Origin: Aeromicrobium phoceense
GTDB taxonomy: Bacteria > Actinomycetota > Actinomycetes > Propionibacteriales > Nocardioidaceae
Length of the DNA: 64,000 bases
Direction: 5' to 3'
Assembly (NCBI RefSeq): GCF_013868155.1
Contig: NZ_JACEOG010000001.1
Location: 2,618,193-2,682,192, forward strand
The notes beneath the pieces are model-generated. The model had not been told where the DNA came from. It searched no databases and saw nothing but the letters and a program-made list of their open reading frames with translations. How positions within the stretch are numbered: position 1 is the stretch's first letter; each line of letters opens with the position of its first letter. This document shows positions 1-8,065 of the stretch, piece by piece. The position numbers and the translations under genes were made by a program.

Positions 1-535
1 GTCGCCGCAGCCGGGCCATCAGCTGGTACGCGCCGAACGTCCACCCGGCGATGAAGGCGAGCCTGATGCCGGCGACCAGCCAGGCCTTCAGGCCCGAGCG
101 GTTCTCCTGGTCGTAGGCCTCCCGCGCCTGCTGGGCCTCCTCCTCGGCCGTGCCGGCCGCCGCGGTGGCGGCCTCCAGCTCGGCGTCGACCCGGTCGTAC
201 TCGGCCTGGGCCTCCTCGTACTCCTGCCGTGCGTCGGCGGCGCCCTCCCCCTCCTGCAGCGCGACCTTGTACTCCTCCCGCTCGAGGTCGAGCTGAAGTC
301 GTGCCTCATCGCGTTCGGTCTCGGCGTCCCACCGTGCCTGGTCCGCCTCCGCCTGTCGACTCTCGGCCTGGACCACGGCCCTGTCGTCGACCTGCGGCAG
401 CGCGCCGTCGACCCAGGCGGGAACCTTCGCGTAGAACCACACGGCGCCCACGAGCAGGAAGGCGGCCAACAGCACCGCGAGCAGCTTCTCGCTGCGGGTG
501 GACTCGATCTGCTCGGTGTCGACTCGGGTGCTCAT
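1..535 (-). CDS. Membrane protein, two helices joined by a long coiled coil (partial)
   Basis: Reading leftward from the ATG at 535 the frame stays open to the window edge, giving at least 178 residues; the C-terminus is missing. One hydrophobic helix spans about residues 18-36, followed by roughly 100 residues dominated by Glu, Asp, Gln, Ala and Arg with coiled-coil character (about 55-145), then a second hydrophobic stretch at about 150-170. I do not recognise a family; the layout suggests two membrane anchors holding a helical rod outside the bilayer. Its start overlaps the stop of the XRE regulator by 4 nt, so the two are co-translated and probably share the operator at 805-838. Confidence 0.75.
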   Translation of the reverse strand, partial: MSTRVDTEQIESTRSEKLLAVLLAAFLLVGAVWFYAKVPAWVDGALPQVDDRAVVQAESRQAEADQARWDAETERDEARLQLDLEREEYKVALQEGEGAADARQEYEEAQAEYDRVDAELEAATAAAGTAEEEAQQAREAYDQENRSGLKAWLVAGIRLAFIAGWTFGAYQLMARLRR

Positions 536-786
536 CGGGACTCCTTCGTGGGGCGCGTGCGCGGGCGGAACGTGACGTCGAGCTCGCAGTCCAGTGCCGC
601 GGCGATCCGCAGCAGCGTGTCGAGCTTGGGCGGGCGCGAGCCGGACTCGAACCGTGCGATGGCCGACTGGGTCGTGCCGCACAGATCGGCGAGCTCACGC
701 TGGGAGAGCCGCCGGAGCGATCGCTGCTCGACCACCTGACGGGCGATGCCCTCGTAGAAGTCGTCGTGCTCGATCGGTCCTCGCAT
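532..786 (-). CDS. Small XRE/HigA-type helix-turn-helix regulator
   Basis: 84 residues. Residues about 24-75 form a Cro/C1 helix-turn-helix (LSQRELADLCGTTQSAIARFESG), the pattern of XRE and HigA-type DNA binders, followed by a basic tail. The stop overlaps the start of the downstream coiled-coil membrane protein (ATGA), so the regulator is translated just ahead of it. An in-frame ATG at 804 would add six residues but would lie at the edge of the operator. Inference: an autoregulator of its own two-gene operon. The partner does not look like a known toxin, so a toxin-antitoxin reading is possible but unsupported. Confidence 0.85.
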   Translation of the reverse strand: MRGPIEHDDFYEGIARQVVEQRSLRRLSQRELADLCGTTQSAIARFESGSRPPKLDTLLRIAAALDCELDVTFRPRTRPTKESR

Positions 787-804
787 GCCGGGACTGTATC
801 GCAT

Positions 805-838
805 GCGTGCTATGCCTGTCCATAGCACGCGCGCTATG
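805..838. promoter_or_regulatory. Three-half-site operator between the XRE operon and the AidB-like gene
   Basis: Perfect inverted arms GCGTGCTATG (805-814) and CATAGCACGC (821-830) flank 6 bp. A third copy of GCTATG follows at 833-838 in the orientation of the first. The element lies upstream of the XRE gene and about 30 bp upstream of the -10 (TACGGT, 865-870) of the divergent AidB-like gene. The XRE protein is the obvious candidate ligand (inference). Confidence 0.7.
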
Positions 839-876
839 CCCGCAGGCCTGTCGCCGCGAGGAATTACGGTGAGTCC

Positions 877-2520
877 ATGGATCCCGTGCAGCGCATCCCC
901 GAGAACCAGGCCGTGCCCTTCGACGACGTGAACATCGCGGCCGCCGACACCCCGCTGATGGACGCCGTCGCGGCACTCGGCGGCGCCCAGGCGGGAGAGA
1001 TCCGCGAGTACCTCCAGCCGATCGGCGCGCTCGCCGGCACGGCCGAGGCGCGCGAGCACTGGCACCTGGCCAACCAGTACCCGCCGGTCCACGAGCCGGT
1101 CGACCGCTTCGGGCGCCGCATCGACGAGATCCGCTTCCATCCCTCGTGGCACTGGCTCATGGAGCGCGGAGTCGGCTTCGGCCTCACCGCTGCGCCCTGG
1201 ACCTCCGACCACCCCGCCGCGCACCTGCGCCGGGCCACCGGCTTCTACACCTGGGGCCAGGTGGAGCAGGGCCACATGTGCCCCATCACCATGACCTATG
1301 CGGTCGTGCCCGCGCTGCGCACCGACCCCGAGCTGGCCGCGCAGTGGACGCCGGGCCTGGCCTCCACCACCTACGACTTCGGGCTGCGCGCGCCACAGGA
1401 GAAGGCGGGCCTGCTGGCCGGCATGGGCATGACCGAGAAGCAGGGCGGCTCCGACCTGCGGATCAACAGCACCATCGCGAAGGCCACCGATGTCCGGGGC
1501 GAGTACCGGCTCACGGGCCACAAGTGGTTCACCTCGGCCGCGATGAACGACGTCTTCCTGGTCCTGGCCCAGACCGACTCCGGCTCCACCTGCTTCGTGG
1601 TCCCGCGCGTGCTGCCCGACGGCTCGCGCAACCCGCTCACGATCGTGCGACTGAAGGACAAGCTCGGCAACAAGTCCAACGCCTCCAGTGAGCTGGAGTT
1701 CGACGACACCTGGGCCGTGCGCCTCGGCGAGGAGGGGCGCGGGATCCGCACGATCATCGAGATGGTCTCGGCCACCCGGATGGACTGCATCCTGGGATCG
1801 GCCTCGATCATGCGCAAGGCGTTCGCCGAGGCCGCGTGGCACACCCGGCACCGTTCGGCCTTCGGCGCGCGGCTCATCGACCAGCCCGCCATGGTGGGCG
1901 TACTGGCCGACCTCGCGCTGGAGTCCGAGGCGGGCATGCTGGCCGGCCTGCGCCTGGCCGCGGCGATGGATCGGCCCGACGACGAGCACGAGCGCAACCT
2001 CCGGCGCATCGGCCTGGCCCTGTCCAAGTACTGGGTCTGCAAGCGCACGCCGATGATGGTCGGCGAGGCGCTCGAGTGCCTCGGCGGCAACGGCTACGCC
2101 GAGGAGTCGGGCATGCCGCTGCTGTTCCGCGAGTCCCCGCTCAACTCGATCTGGGAGGGCAGCGGCAACGTCAACGCCCTCGACGTCCTGCGAGCGCTCT
2201 CGCGCGAGAACGGCACCCTCGACGCCTGGCGCACCGAGGTCGGCACCGTCCGCGGCGAGGACGCGCGCCTCGACGCCGCGGTCGACGAGGTGCTCCGCCG
2301 CCTGGCCGATCCCGCCGACGCCGAGGCCTCGGCGCGCTGGGTCGCCTCGCGCATGGCGGCGATCCTGCAGGGCTCCCTGATGATCCGGTACTCCAGTCCC
2401 GCCGCGGCCGATGCGTTCTGCGCCTCACGCCTCGGCGGGCAGTGGGCGGGCACGTTCGGCACGCTGCCCAGCGGCCTCGACCTGCGTGGCATCGTCGAGA
2501 GGGCTCAACCGGCCGTGTGA
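877..2520 (+). CDS. AidB-like acyl-CoA dehydrogenase
   Basis: 547 residues, close to E. coli AidB (541), and collinear with it: the N-terminal AidB segment, the PITMT motif, GMGMTEKQGGSD flavin/substrate loop, GHKWF, LKDKLGNKSNAS and the C-terminal NSIWEGSGN with the LGGNGY element. AidB is an FAD protein of the acyl-CoA dehydrogenase superfamily, induced in the alkylation response of E. coli; actinobacterial members may simply be acyl-CoA dehydrogenases. No ada or alkylation-repair gene adjoins it. Start chosen because TACGGT (865-870) ends 6 nt before the ATG, a leaderless arrangement. It is divergent from the XRE operon across the shared operator. Confidence 0.88.
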   Translation: MDPVQRIPENQAVPFDDVNIAAADTPLMDAVAALGGAQAGEIREYLQPIGALAGTAEAREHWHLANQYPPVHEPVDRFGRRIDEIRFHPSWHWLMERGVGFGLTAAPWTSDHPAAHLRRATGFYTWGQVEQGHMCPITMTYAVVPALRTDPELAAQWTPGLASTTYDFGLRAPQEKAGLLAGMGMTEKQGGSDLRINSTIAKATDVRGEYRLTGHKWFTSAAMNDVFLVLAQTDSGSTCFVVPRVLPDGSRNPLTIVRLKDKLGNKSNASSELEFDDTWAVRLGEEGRGIRTIIEMVSATRMDCILGSASIMRKAFAEAAWHTRHRSAFGARLIDQPAMVGVLADLALESEAGMLAGLRLAAAMDRPDDEHERNLRRIGLALSKYWVCKRTPMMVGEALECLGGNGYAEESGMPLLFRESPLNSIWEGSGNVNALDVLRALSRENGTLDAWRTEVGTVRGEDARLDAAVDEVLRRLADPADAEASARWVASRMAAILQGSLMIRYSSPAAADAFCASRLGGQWAGTFGTLPSGLDLRGIVERAQPAV

Positions 2521-2526
2521 ATTCAG

Positions 2527-2634
2527 GCTGGAATTCCAGCACTTGCCCCTCTCGCGTCTCGCGATACGGACAACAGTCTCGTATTTCGAGACGTCCGTTT
2601 GTTGGACCCCCGTCTCACTGGACAGACTGTCTGC
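2527..2634 (+). promoter_or_regulatory. Dyad-rich leader upstream of the sulfite reductase operon
   Basis: Contains a 14-bp perfect palindrome (2527-2540, centred on GAATTC), a hairpin GTCTCG/CGAGAC with a 5-nt loop (2576-2592), a GTCC...GGAC dyad just after it, and CAGAC-T-GTCTG about ten bases before the leader-peptide ATG. This is dense structure for a short gap. It may hold the promoter, a regulator site and part of an attenuator; I cannot assign roles from sequence alone. Confidence 0.4.
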
Positions 2635-2715
2635 ATGCTCGCCGCACAGACCACCTGGCTCGTGGAACGACTCCACGTCGACCTCGGTCGTGCGCGCTCC
2701 ATGATGTGTCGTTGA
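2635..2715 (+). CDS. Cysteine-type leader peptide of the sulfite reductase operon
   Basis: A 26-codon ORF with ATG at 2635 and TGA at 2713-2715. The second half reads ERLHVDLGRARSMMCR, matching the pattern R-x-HVDL-x-R-x-x-S-x-x-C-R of the 'putative leader peptide' family found before sulfur-assimilation genes in many actinobacteria. The penultimate codon is Cys. In mycobacteria such Cys-containing upstream ORFs act as cysteine-responsive attenuators; that role is inferred here. It ends 69 nt before the sulfite reductase start and is too short for ordinary gene calling. Confidence 0.8.
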   Translation: MLAAQTTWLVERLHVDLGRARSMMCR

Positions 2716-2784
2716 TCTGCCCCACCCCGCAGCCCCCGCGCTGAGCGATGACGCTCGCGCCCAGCCACGCGACAGAGAGCACCG

Positions 2785-4461
2785 ATGACCACCACCCCAG
2801 CAGCACCTGCCCGTCCCCGCCGCCGTAAGGGCGAGGGTCAGTGGGCCCTGGGCTACCGCGAGCCCCTCAACGCGAACGAGCAGTCCAAGAAGGACGACAA
2901 CCCGCTCAACGTCCGCGCCCGGATCGAGAACATCTACGCGCACCGCGGCTTCGAGAGCATCGACGGCGGCGACCTGCGCGGACGCTTCCGCTGGTGGGGC
3001 CTCTACACGCAGCGCAAGGCCGGCATCGACGGCGGCAAGACCGCCACGCTGGAGCCCGAGGAGCTCGACGACGACCGCTTCATGATGCGCGTGCGCGTCG
3101 ACGGTGGCCAGCTCTCGCTCGAGCAGCTGCGCGCGATCGCCGACGTCTCGGTCGACTTCGGTCGCGGCACGGCCGATGTCACCGACCGCCAGAACATCCA
3201 GTACCACTGGATCGACGTGCGCGACGTCCCCACGATCTGGCAGCGCCTCGAGTCCGTCGGCCTGTCGACGCAGGAGGCGTGCGGCGACTGCCCGCGCGTC
3301 ATCATGGGCAGCCCCGTCGCCGGCGTGTCGGCCGACGAGATCATCGACGGCCGGCCGGCGATCGACGCGATCGAGAGCCGCTACATCGGCGACCAGGCGT
3401 TCTCCAACCTGCCCCGCAAGTTCAAGACGGCCATCAGCGGCCACCCCGGTCACGACGTCGTCCCGCAGATCAACGACGTGGCGTTCATCGGTGCGGTCCA
3501 CCCCGAGCACGGCCCCGGCTTCGACGTCTGGGTCGGCGGGGGCCTGTCCACCAACCCGCACCTCGCCCTGCGCCTCGGCGCCTGGGTGCCGCTCGACGAG
3601 GTTCCCGCGGTCTGGGAGGGCGTCGTCAGCATCTTCCGCGACTACGGCTACCGCCGGCTGCGGTCGCGCGCCCGCCTGAAGTTCCTCGTGCAGGACTGGG
3701 GCATCGAGAAGTTCCGCGAGGTGCTGGAGACGAAGTACCTCCAGCGCACGCTCATCGACCTCGACGCTCCCCCGGTGCCCGACACCCCGGTCGACCACGT
3801 GGGCGTGCACCGCCAGGTCGACGGAAGGTTCTACGTCGGCGCCGCCACCACGGTGGGCCGGATCTCAGGCCCGATGCTGCAGCAGCTGGCCGACGTCGTG
3901 GAGGCGCACGGCTCCGACCGCGTCGCGCTCACGCCCATGCAGAAGATCGTCGTCCTCGACATCGAGGAGGATCGCGTCGAGTCGCTCGTCGCCGCGCTGG
4001 CCGAGCTGGGCCTGCACGCCCGACCGTCGCAGTGGCGTCAGCACACGATGGCCTGCACCGGCATCGAGTACTGCAAGCTCGCGATCGTCAACACCAAGGA
4101 CCGCGCGGCCCACCTCATCGACGAGCTCGAGCAGCGCGTGCCCGAGCTGGACTCGCCGATCACGGTCAACGTGAACGGCTGCCCGAACTCCTGCGCACGG
4201 ATCCAGACCGCCGACATCGGCCTCAAGGGCCAGCTCGTCATGGACGAGGACGGCCGGCAGGTCGAGGGCTTCCAGGTCCACCTCGGTGGCGCCCTGGGCC
4301 TGGACGCCGGCTTCGGCCGCAAGCTCCGCGCCCACAAGGTCACCGGCGACCAGCTGCCCGACTACGTCGAGAAGCTCTCGCGCACCTACCTGGCGCACCG
4401 CGAGGACGGCGAGTCCTTCGCCGCCTGGGTCGCCCGGGCCGACGAGGAGGTCCTGCGATGA
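2785..4461 (+). CDS. Ferredoxin-dependent sulfite (nitrite/sulfite) reductase
   Basis: 558 residues of the SirA/NirA type, reducing sulfite to sulfide with ferredoxin electrons on a coupled siroheme-4Fe4S centre. Cluster cysteines are Cys424, Cys430, Cys466 and Cys470 (CTGIEYC and NGCPNSC). Tyr74 (WWGLYTQRK) and Cys166 (EACGDC) match, with a constant offset of five, the Tyr-Cys pair that is crosslinked in M. tuberculosis SirA, favouring sulfite over nitrite as substrate. Two ferredoxin-like half-domains flank the cluster region. It heads an operon with overlapping downstream genes, including the siroheme-making chelatase, and is preceded by the Cys leader peptide. The symbol sirA or nirA would fit but is not fixed. 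Confidence 0.93.
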   Translation: MTTTPAAPARPRRRKGEGQWALGYREPLNANEQSKKDDNPLNVRARIENIYAHRGFESIDGGDLRGRFRWWGLYTQRKAGIDGGKTATLEPEELDDDRFMMRVRVDGGQLSLEQLRAIADVSVDFGRGTADVTDRQNIQYHWIDVRDVPTIWQRLESVGLSTQEACGDCPRVIMGSPVAGVSADEIIDGRPAIDAIESRYIGDQAFSNLPRKFKTAISGHPGHDVVPQINDVAFIGAVHPEHGPGFDVWVGGGLSTNPHLALRLGAWVPLDEVPAVWEGVVSIFRDYGYRRLRSRARLKFLVQDWGIEKFREVLETKYLQRTLIDLDAPPVPDTPVDHVGVHRQVDGRFYVGAATTVGRISGPMLQQLADVVEAHGSDRVALTPMQKIVVLDIEEDRVESLVAALAELGLHARPSQWRQHTMACTGIEYCKLAIVNTKDRAAHLIDELEQRVPELDSPITVNVNGCPNSCARIQTADIGLKGQLVMDEDGRQVEGFQVHLGGALGLDAGFGRKLRAHKVTGDQLPDYVEKLSRTYLAHREDGESFAAWVARADEEVLR

Positions 4462-4658
4462 GTGAGCGCCTCGTCCCCTATTCGTGCCCGTACTGCGCCG
4501 ACGAGGACCTGCGTCCCCACGGCGAGACGCACGGCGAGTGGGAGTGCCGCAGCTGTCTGCGCGCGTTCCGGCTCAAGTTCCTGGGCCACCTGGCCCGCAC
4601 CACCACCGATACCGACATCACCAGCACCGCACCGCAGGAAGGGAGGAATGCACGATGA
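4458..4658 (+). CDS. Small zinc-ribbon-like protein of the sulfite reductase operon
   Basis: 66 residues. The start ATG overlaps the reductase stop (ATGA) and its stop overlaps the chelatase start (ATGA), so it is embedded in the operon and probably translationally coupled on both sides. Two pairs, CPYC (residues 10-13) and CRSC (about 30-33), form a four-Cys metal knuckle of zinc-ribbon or rubredoxin type; the tail is Thr-rich. Small proteins of this kind accompany actinobacterial sulfite reductases but I know of no established function. A role in delivering electrons or metal to the reductase is speculation. Confidence 0.8.
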   Translation: MSERLVPYSCPYCADEDLRPHGETHGEWECRSCLRAFRLKFLGHLARTTTDTDITSTAPQEGRNAR

Positions 4659-5416
4659 CCGCACCCGCACTGATCGCCCTGGCCCATGGCAGCCGCGATC
4701 CGCGATCGGCCGAGACCATCAACGCCCTCACGGAGGTGGTGGCGTGCATGCGCCCCGATCTCCGCGTGGAGTCCGCGTTCCTGGACCTGTGCGGCCCCAG
4801 CTTCGACGAGGTCGTCGAGCGGCTGGTCGCCGAGGGCTTCAGCGAGATCGTCGTGGTCCCGCTGCTGCTCACCGAGGCCTACCACGCGAAGGTCGACGTG
4901 CCCCAGGCCGCGAAGGCGGCCTCGGCCAAGCACGACGTCCGCATCGAGGTCACCAAGGTCCTCGGCATCGAGGGCACGTTCCTCAACGTCCTGGACCGCC
5001 GCCTGCGTGAGGCGCTGCGCGAGAACCGCGTCCGCGAGCTCGACGCCCTCGTGCTCACCGGCGCGGGCTCGTCCGACCCGATGGCCAACGCGATGGTCTC
5101 CCGCGCCGCCCGTGCGTGGGGTGCCCACCACAAGCTGCCCACGATCGCGGCGTTCGCCTCCAGTGCCCCGCCGGCGGCCAGCGAGGCCGTGCGGGCCCAC
5201 CGGGCCGACGGTCGTCGGCACATCGCCGTGGGCATGCTGTTCCTGGCGCCGGGCGTCCTGCCCGACCGCGCGAAGGAGCTGGCACTCGAGGCCGGCGCCG
5301 TGGCGGTCGCCGAGCCGCTGGGCGTGGCCGACGAGGTGGCCGAGGTCATCCTGGCCCGCTACGCCGTGGGGGCGGTGGACCTCGTCCCGATGGACGCCCT
5401 CTTCGCGGACGTCTGA
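4655..5416 (+). CDS. Sirohydrochlorin ferrochelatase (CbiX/SirB family)
   Basis: 253 residues made of two related halves, each a CbiX-like chelatase fold. The N-terminal AHGSRDPRS motif carries the first conserved His, and LLLTEAYHAKVDVP carries the second. The family inserts iron (SirB) or cobalt (CbiX) into sirohydrochlorin. Being third in the sulfite reductase operon, with a 4-nt overlap, argues for iron insertion to supply siroheme to the reductase. No cysH, cysD, cysN or cysG lies nearby, so sulfate activation and the uroporphyrinogen methylation steps must be elsewhere. Confidence 0.88.
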   Translation: MTAPALIALAHGSRDPRSAETINALTEVVACMRPDLRVESAFLDLCGPSFDEVVERLVAEGFSEIVVVPLLLTEAYHAKVDVPQAAKAASAKHDVRIEVTKVLGIEGTFLNVLDRRLREALRENRVRELDALVLTGAGSSDPMANAMVSRAARAWGAHHKLPTIAAFASSAPPAASEAVRAHRADGRRHIAVGMLFLAPGVLPDRAKELALEAGAVAVAEPLGVADEVAEVILARYAVGAVDLVPMDALFADV

Positions 5417-5444
5417 CCGTTCGAGAGCTGGAAGGGGCGCCCGG

Positions 5445-6281
5445 TCACATCGTGGCCAGGCGCCTCTTCTGCTCCTCCACGTCGAAGTCGGCCGCGGGCC
5501 AGTCCAGGCCGAGCCCCTCGAGCGTCTCGCCGAGCATCGTGGCGATGGCCCAGTTGCGGTACCACTTGCGACTGGCCGGGACGACGTGCCAGGGCGCGTG
5601 CTCGGTGGAGCAGCGCTCGAGCGCGATCTCGTAGGCCTTTTGGTACTGCGGCCACAGCGCGCGCTCGTCGAGGTCGCCGGCGTTGTACTTCCAGTACTTG
5701 GTCGGGTCGTCGAGCCGCTCGCCCAGTCGCTCCTTCTGGTCGTCGGCGCTGATGTGCAGGAAGCACTTCAGCAGGACTCCCCCGCCGTCGACGAACTCCT
5801 TCTCGAAGGCGTTGATCTCGTCGTAGCGGCGCTCGATCTCCTCGGCGGGCACGAGCTGGCGCACCCGACCGATCAGCACGTCCTCGTACTGCGAGCGGTC
5901 GAAGACGCCGATCATCCCGGGCTCGGGCAGCTGCGGCCGGATCCGCCAGAGGAAGTCGTGCTGCCGCTCCTCCTCCGTGGGGGCCTTGAACGCGGTGATC
6001 TTGAGGCCCTGGGGATCGACGAGCCCGGCCACGTGCCGCAGGGTGCCGCCCTTGCCGGAGGTGTCCATCCCCTGCAGGAGGATCAGGACCTTCCGGTCGG
6101 TCGTCCCGGCGCGGCCGTTGGCGAAGAGCAGCTCCTGGGAGTCCATCAGGCGCTCGCCGATGCCCGGGAGCAGTCGCAGCGCATCCTTCTTCGTCCCCTC
6201 GAAGCCCGGTGTGTCATCGGCGGGCCTCGTGGACAGGTCGATCGGTCCGGTGGTCGCGAGGAGGGAGCGCAGGTCCGTCAT
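5445..6281 (-). CDS. Polyphosphate kinase 2 family phosphotransferase
   Basis: 278 residues. The PPK2 Walker A loop is GMDTSGKGG (about residues 70-78), the Walker B region is FDRSQYEDVL, and an Arg-rich lid (RQLVPAEEIERR) follows; DPTKYWKYN and SRKWYRN near the C-terminus are also typical. PPK2 enzymes move phosphate between polyphosphate and nucleotides, usually making NDP or NTP from NMP or NDP. Length fits single-domain members. The subclass is not decidable here. CATACT lies 6 nt before the ATG. The 3' end faces the chelatase gene 28 bp away. Confidence 0.92.
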   Translation of the reverse strand: MTDLRSLLATTGPIDLSTRPADDTPGFEGTKKDALRLLPGIGERLMDSQELLFANGRAGTTDRKVLILLQGMDTSGKGGTLRHVAGLVDPQGLKITAFKAPTEEERQHDFLWRIRPQLPEPGMIGVFDRSQYEDVLIGRVRQLVPAEEIERRYDEINAFEKEFVDGGGVLLKCFLHISADDQKERLGERLDDPTKYWKYNAGDLDERALWPQYQKAYEIALERCSTEHAPWHVVPASRKWYRNWAIATMLGETLEGLGLDWPAADFDVEEQKRRLATM

Positions 6282-6318
6282 CTCGGCAGTATGCCCCAGG
6301 TCGCCCTACCGTGGTGCC

Positions 6319-7017
6319 ATGCCGGATTTGGACGAGCTCGCCGACCTGTACGCCTACCCCGACTCCCACAAGCCGTGGCTGCGGACCAACTTCGTCGCCT
6401 CCGTCGACGGCGGGGTCCAAGATCCCCAGGGCCTGTCGGGCCATCTCGGCGGTGAGCCGGACGCCACGGTGTTCAAGGTCCTGCGCAGCCTGAGTGACGT
6501 GGTGCTCGTGGGCGCGGGAACCGCCCGCGCCGAGGGATACCACCCCATCTCGGCTGACTCGATCCACGAGTCGCTGCGCGAGGGCCGCCCGCGCGTGCCG
6601 CGGCTCGCCGTCGTCAGCCGCAACCTCGACATCCCCGAGTCGCTGCTGACCCCGGGTCTCATCATCCTGACGCCGGCCTCCTCCCCCGCCGAGGCCCGCC
6701 AGCGGCTCTCGCAGACCGCCGAGGTCGTCGTCGCGGGGGAGAACGCGGTGGACTGGCCCGCGGTGCTGGACGCGTTCGCCGCCCGCGGCCTCAACCGCAT
6801 CCTGTGCGAGGGCGGCCCCGCGCTTCACGGCAGCCTGGTCGATCTCGACCTCGTCGACGAGGCCTGCGTGACCATCTCGCCCCACCTGGTGGGCGGCCCG
6901 GCCAAGCGGATCACCGAGGGAGCACGGGCCGTGGAGCTGCCGATGCGACTCGGCCACGTGGTCGAGGAGGACGGCGTCCTGCTGACACGCTGGGTCCGCG
7001 ACCGCCGCGCGGCCTAG
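6319..7017 (+). CDS. RibD C-terminal-like pyrimidine reductase
   Basis: 232 residues covering only the reductase half of RibD (dihydrofolate reductase-like fold); the deaminase half is absent. Visible features are NFVASVDGG near the N-terminus, the nucleotide-binding VLVGAGTARAEGY, and the ILCEGGPALHGSL motif. Actinobacteria carry several stand-alone copies annotated as pyrimidine reductase family proteins; some use other flavin or deazaflavin pathways, so riboflavin synthesis is not assured. TACCGT (6307-6312) ends 6 nt before the ATG. It sits 9 bp upstream of the universal-stress-like gene. Confidence 0.85.
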   Translation: MPDLDELADLYAYPDSHKPWLRTNFVASVDGGVQDPQGLSGHLGGEPDATVFKVLRSLSDVVLVGAGTARAEGYHPISADSIHESLREGRPRVPRLAVVSRNLDIPESLLTPGLIILTPASSPAEARQRLSQTAEVVVAGENAVDWPAVLDAFAARGLNRILCEGGPALHGSLVDLDLVDEACVTISPHLVGGPAKRITEGARAVELPMRLGHVVEEDGVLLTRWVRDRRAA

Positions 7018-7026
7018 GCTGGGGGC

Positions 7027-7524
7027 ATGTACAACGTGGCCCTGCTGGTGGAACGCCAGCTCATCGCCCTGGACGCCGATCAGATCCTCGCCCTGCATGA
7101 GGGTGTCGACGACGACGTCACGTATCACATGCTGCTGCCGGTCGACTCGTCCCCGGCAGCGCTGAGTGCGTCCATGACGGCGTTCGGCGGGGCTCAGTTC
7201 GTCCCGCTGGAGGAACCGGCCGCCTACACCCGCATCGAGGACGAGCTGCGCCAGGACGGGCAGTCCGAGCTCGAGGCCTCCGCCGCCCTGCTCACCGAGC
7301 GCGGCCAGAAGGTCACCACCAAGCTCGTCGAGTACGACCCGATCGACGCGCTCGTGGACGTCGTGAAGGAGAAGTCGTGCGAGGAGGTCATCATCCTGAC
7401 CGAGCCGCACGTGGTGCGTGAGTTCCTTCACCTCGATTGGACGTCGCGAGCGAGAAGAAAACTGGACGTCCCGACGTTGCACCTGTTGGAACACCTGACT
7501 TTCGACGAACAGGCGGAGATGTGA
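7027..7524 (+). CDS. Conserved actinobacterial protein, universal-stress-like
   Basis: 165 residues. Alternating beta strands and helices with a C-terminal segment (EEVIILTEPHVVREFLHLDWTSRARRKLDVPTLHLLE) resembling the end of UspA-like alpha/beta folds, where a basic turn precedes a PT-x-x-L-L strand. No ATP-binding glycine motif is obvious, so nucleotide binding is uncertain. TAGGCT (7015-7020, overlapping the previous stop) lies 6 nt before the ATG. Its stop overlaps the msrB start (GTGA), which ties it to methionine sulfoxide repair. Confidence 0.7.
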   Translation: MYNVALLVERQLIALDADQILALHEGVDDDVTYHMLLPVDSSPAALSASMTAFGGAQFVPLEEPAAYTRIEDELRQDGQSELEASAALLTERGQKVTTKLVEYDPIDALVDVVKEKSCEEVIILTEPHVVREFLHLDWTSRARRKLDVPTLHLLEHLTFDEQAEM

Positions 7525-7940
7525 GCAACCAGACTGACAAGACCTATGCGGTCGACCGTCCCGACGACGAGTGGCGCAAGGACCTCAGCGCCGCGGAGTA
7601 CCACGTGCTGCGTCAGGCCGGGACCGAGCGACCCTTCAGCAGCGACTACGAGCACGACGCCACCGAGGGCGTGTACCGCTGTCGCGGCTGCAACGCCGAG
7701 CTCTTCCGCAGCGAGACCAAGTTCGACGCCCAGTGCGGCTGGCCGTCGTTCTACTCCCCTTTGGCGGAGGACCGCGTCGAGTACATCGAGGACTCCACCC
7801 TCGGCATGAAGCGCACCGAGGTTCGCTGCGCCAACTGCGGCTCGCACCTGGGCCACGTGTTCGCCGGCGAGGGCTTCGCCACTCCGACCGACCTGCGCTA
7901 CTGCATCAACGGCATCGCGCTGGACCTGCAGGCGGACTGA
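7521..7940 (+). CDS. msrB: Peptide-methionine (R)-S-oxide reductase MsrB
   Basis: 139 residues starting at a GTG that overlaps the previous stop. Structural zinc pairs are CRGC and CANC; FDAQCGWPSFY, GSHLGHVF and the C-terminal RYCINGIAL with the catalytic Cys are diagnostic of MsrB. The enzyme reduces methionine-R-sulfoxide in proteins using thioredoxin. A Cys is also present in QCGWPSF, the usual place for a resolving cysteine. It is probably cotranscribed with the universal-stress-like gene. Confidence 0.95.
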   Translation: MSNQTDKTYAVDRPDDEWRKDLSAAEYHVLRQAGTERPFSSDYEHDATEGVYRCRGCNAELFRSETKFDAQCGWPSFYSPLAEDRVEYIEDSTLGMKRTEVRCANCGSHLGHVFAGEGFATPTDLRYCINGIALDLQAD

Positions 7941-8065
7941 CAACCCGCGCCCCCGGGCGCACGAGATGTGCAGCGGTGTCCACCCTTCTTCGCTCCTGGC
8001 GCGGGGATGCGGTGGGCACCGCTTGCTCGTGTCCGAGCCTTCGTCCACAGGCCTGAGACGGAGGG

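Noticed and set aside
1..786. Classical toxin-antitoxin pair
   Set aside because: The regulator is HigA-like but the partner is a long coiled-coil membrane protein, unlike any known toxin; left as unassigned.
2425..3810. 461-residue minus-strand reading frame
   Set aside because: Antisense to the sulfite reductase gene; low-complexity Val/Asp/Leu/Gly/Arg composition typical of GC-rich shadows, no domain.
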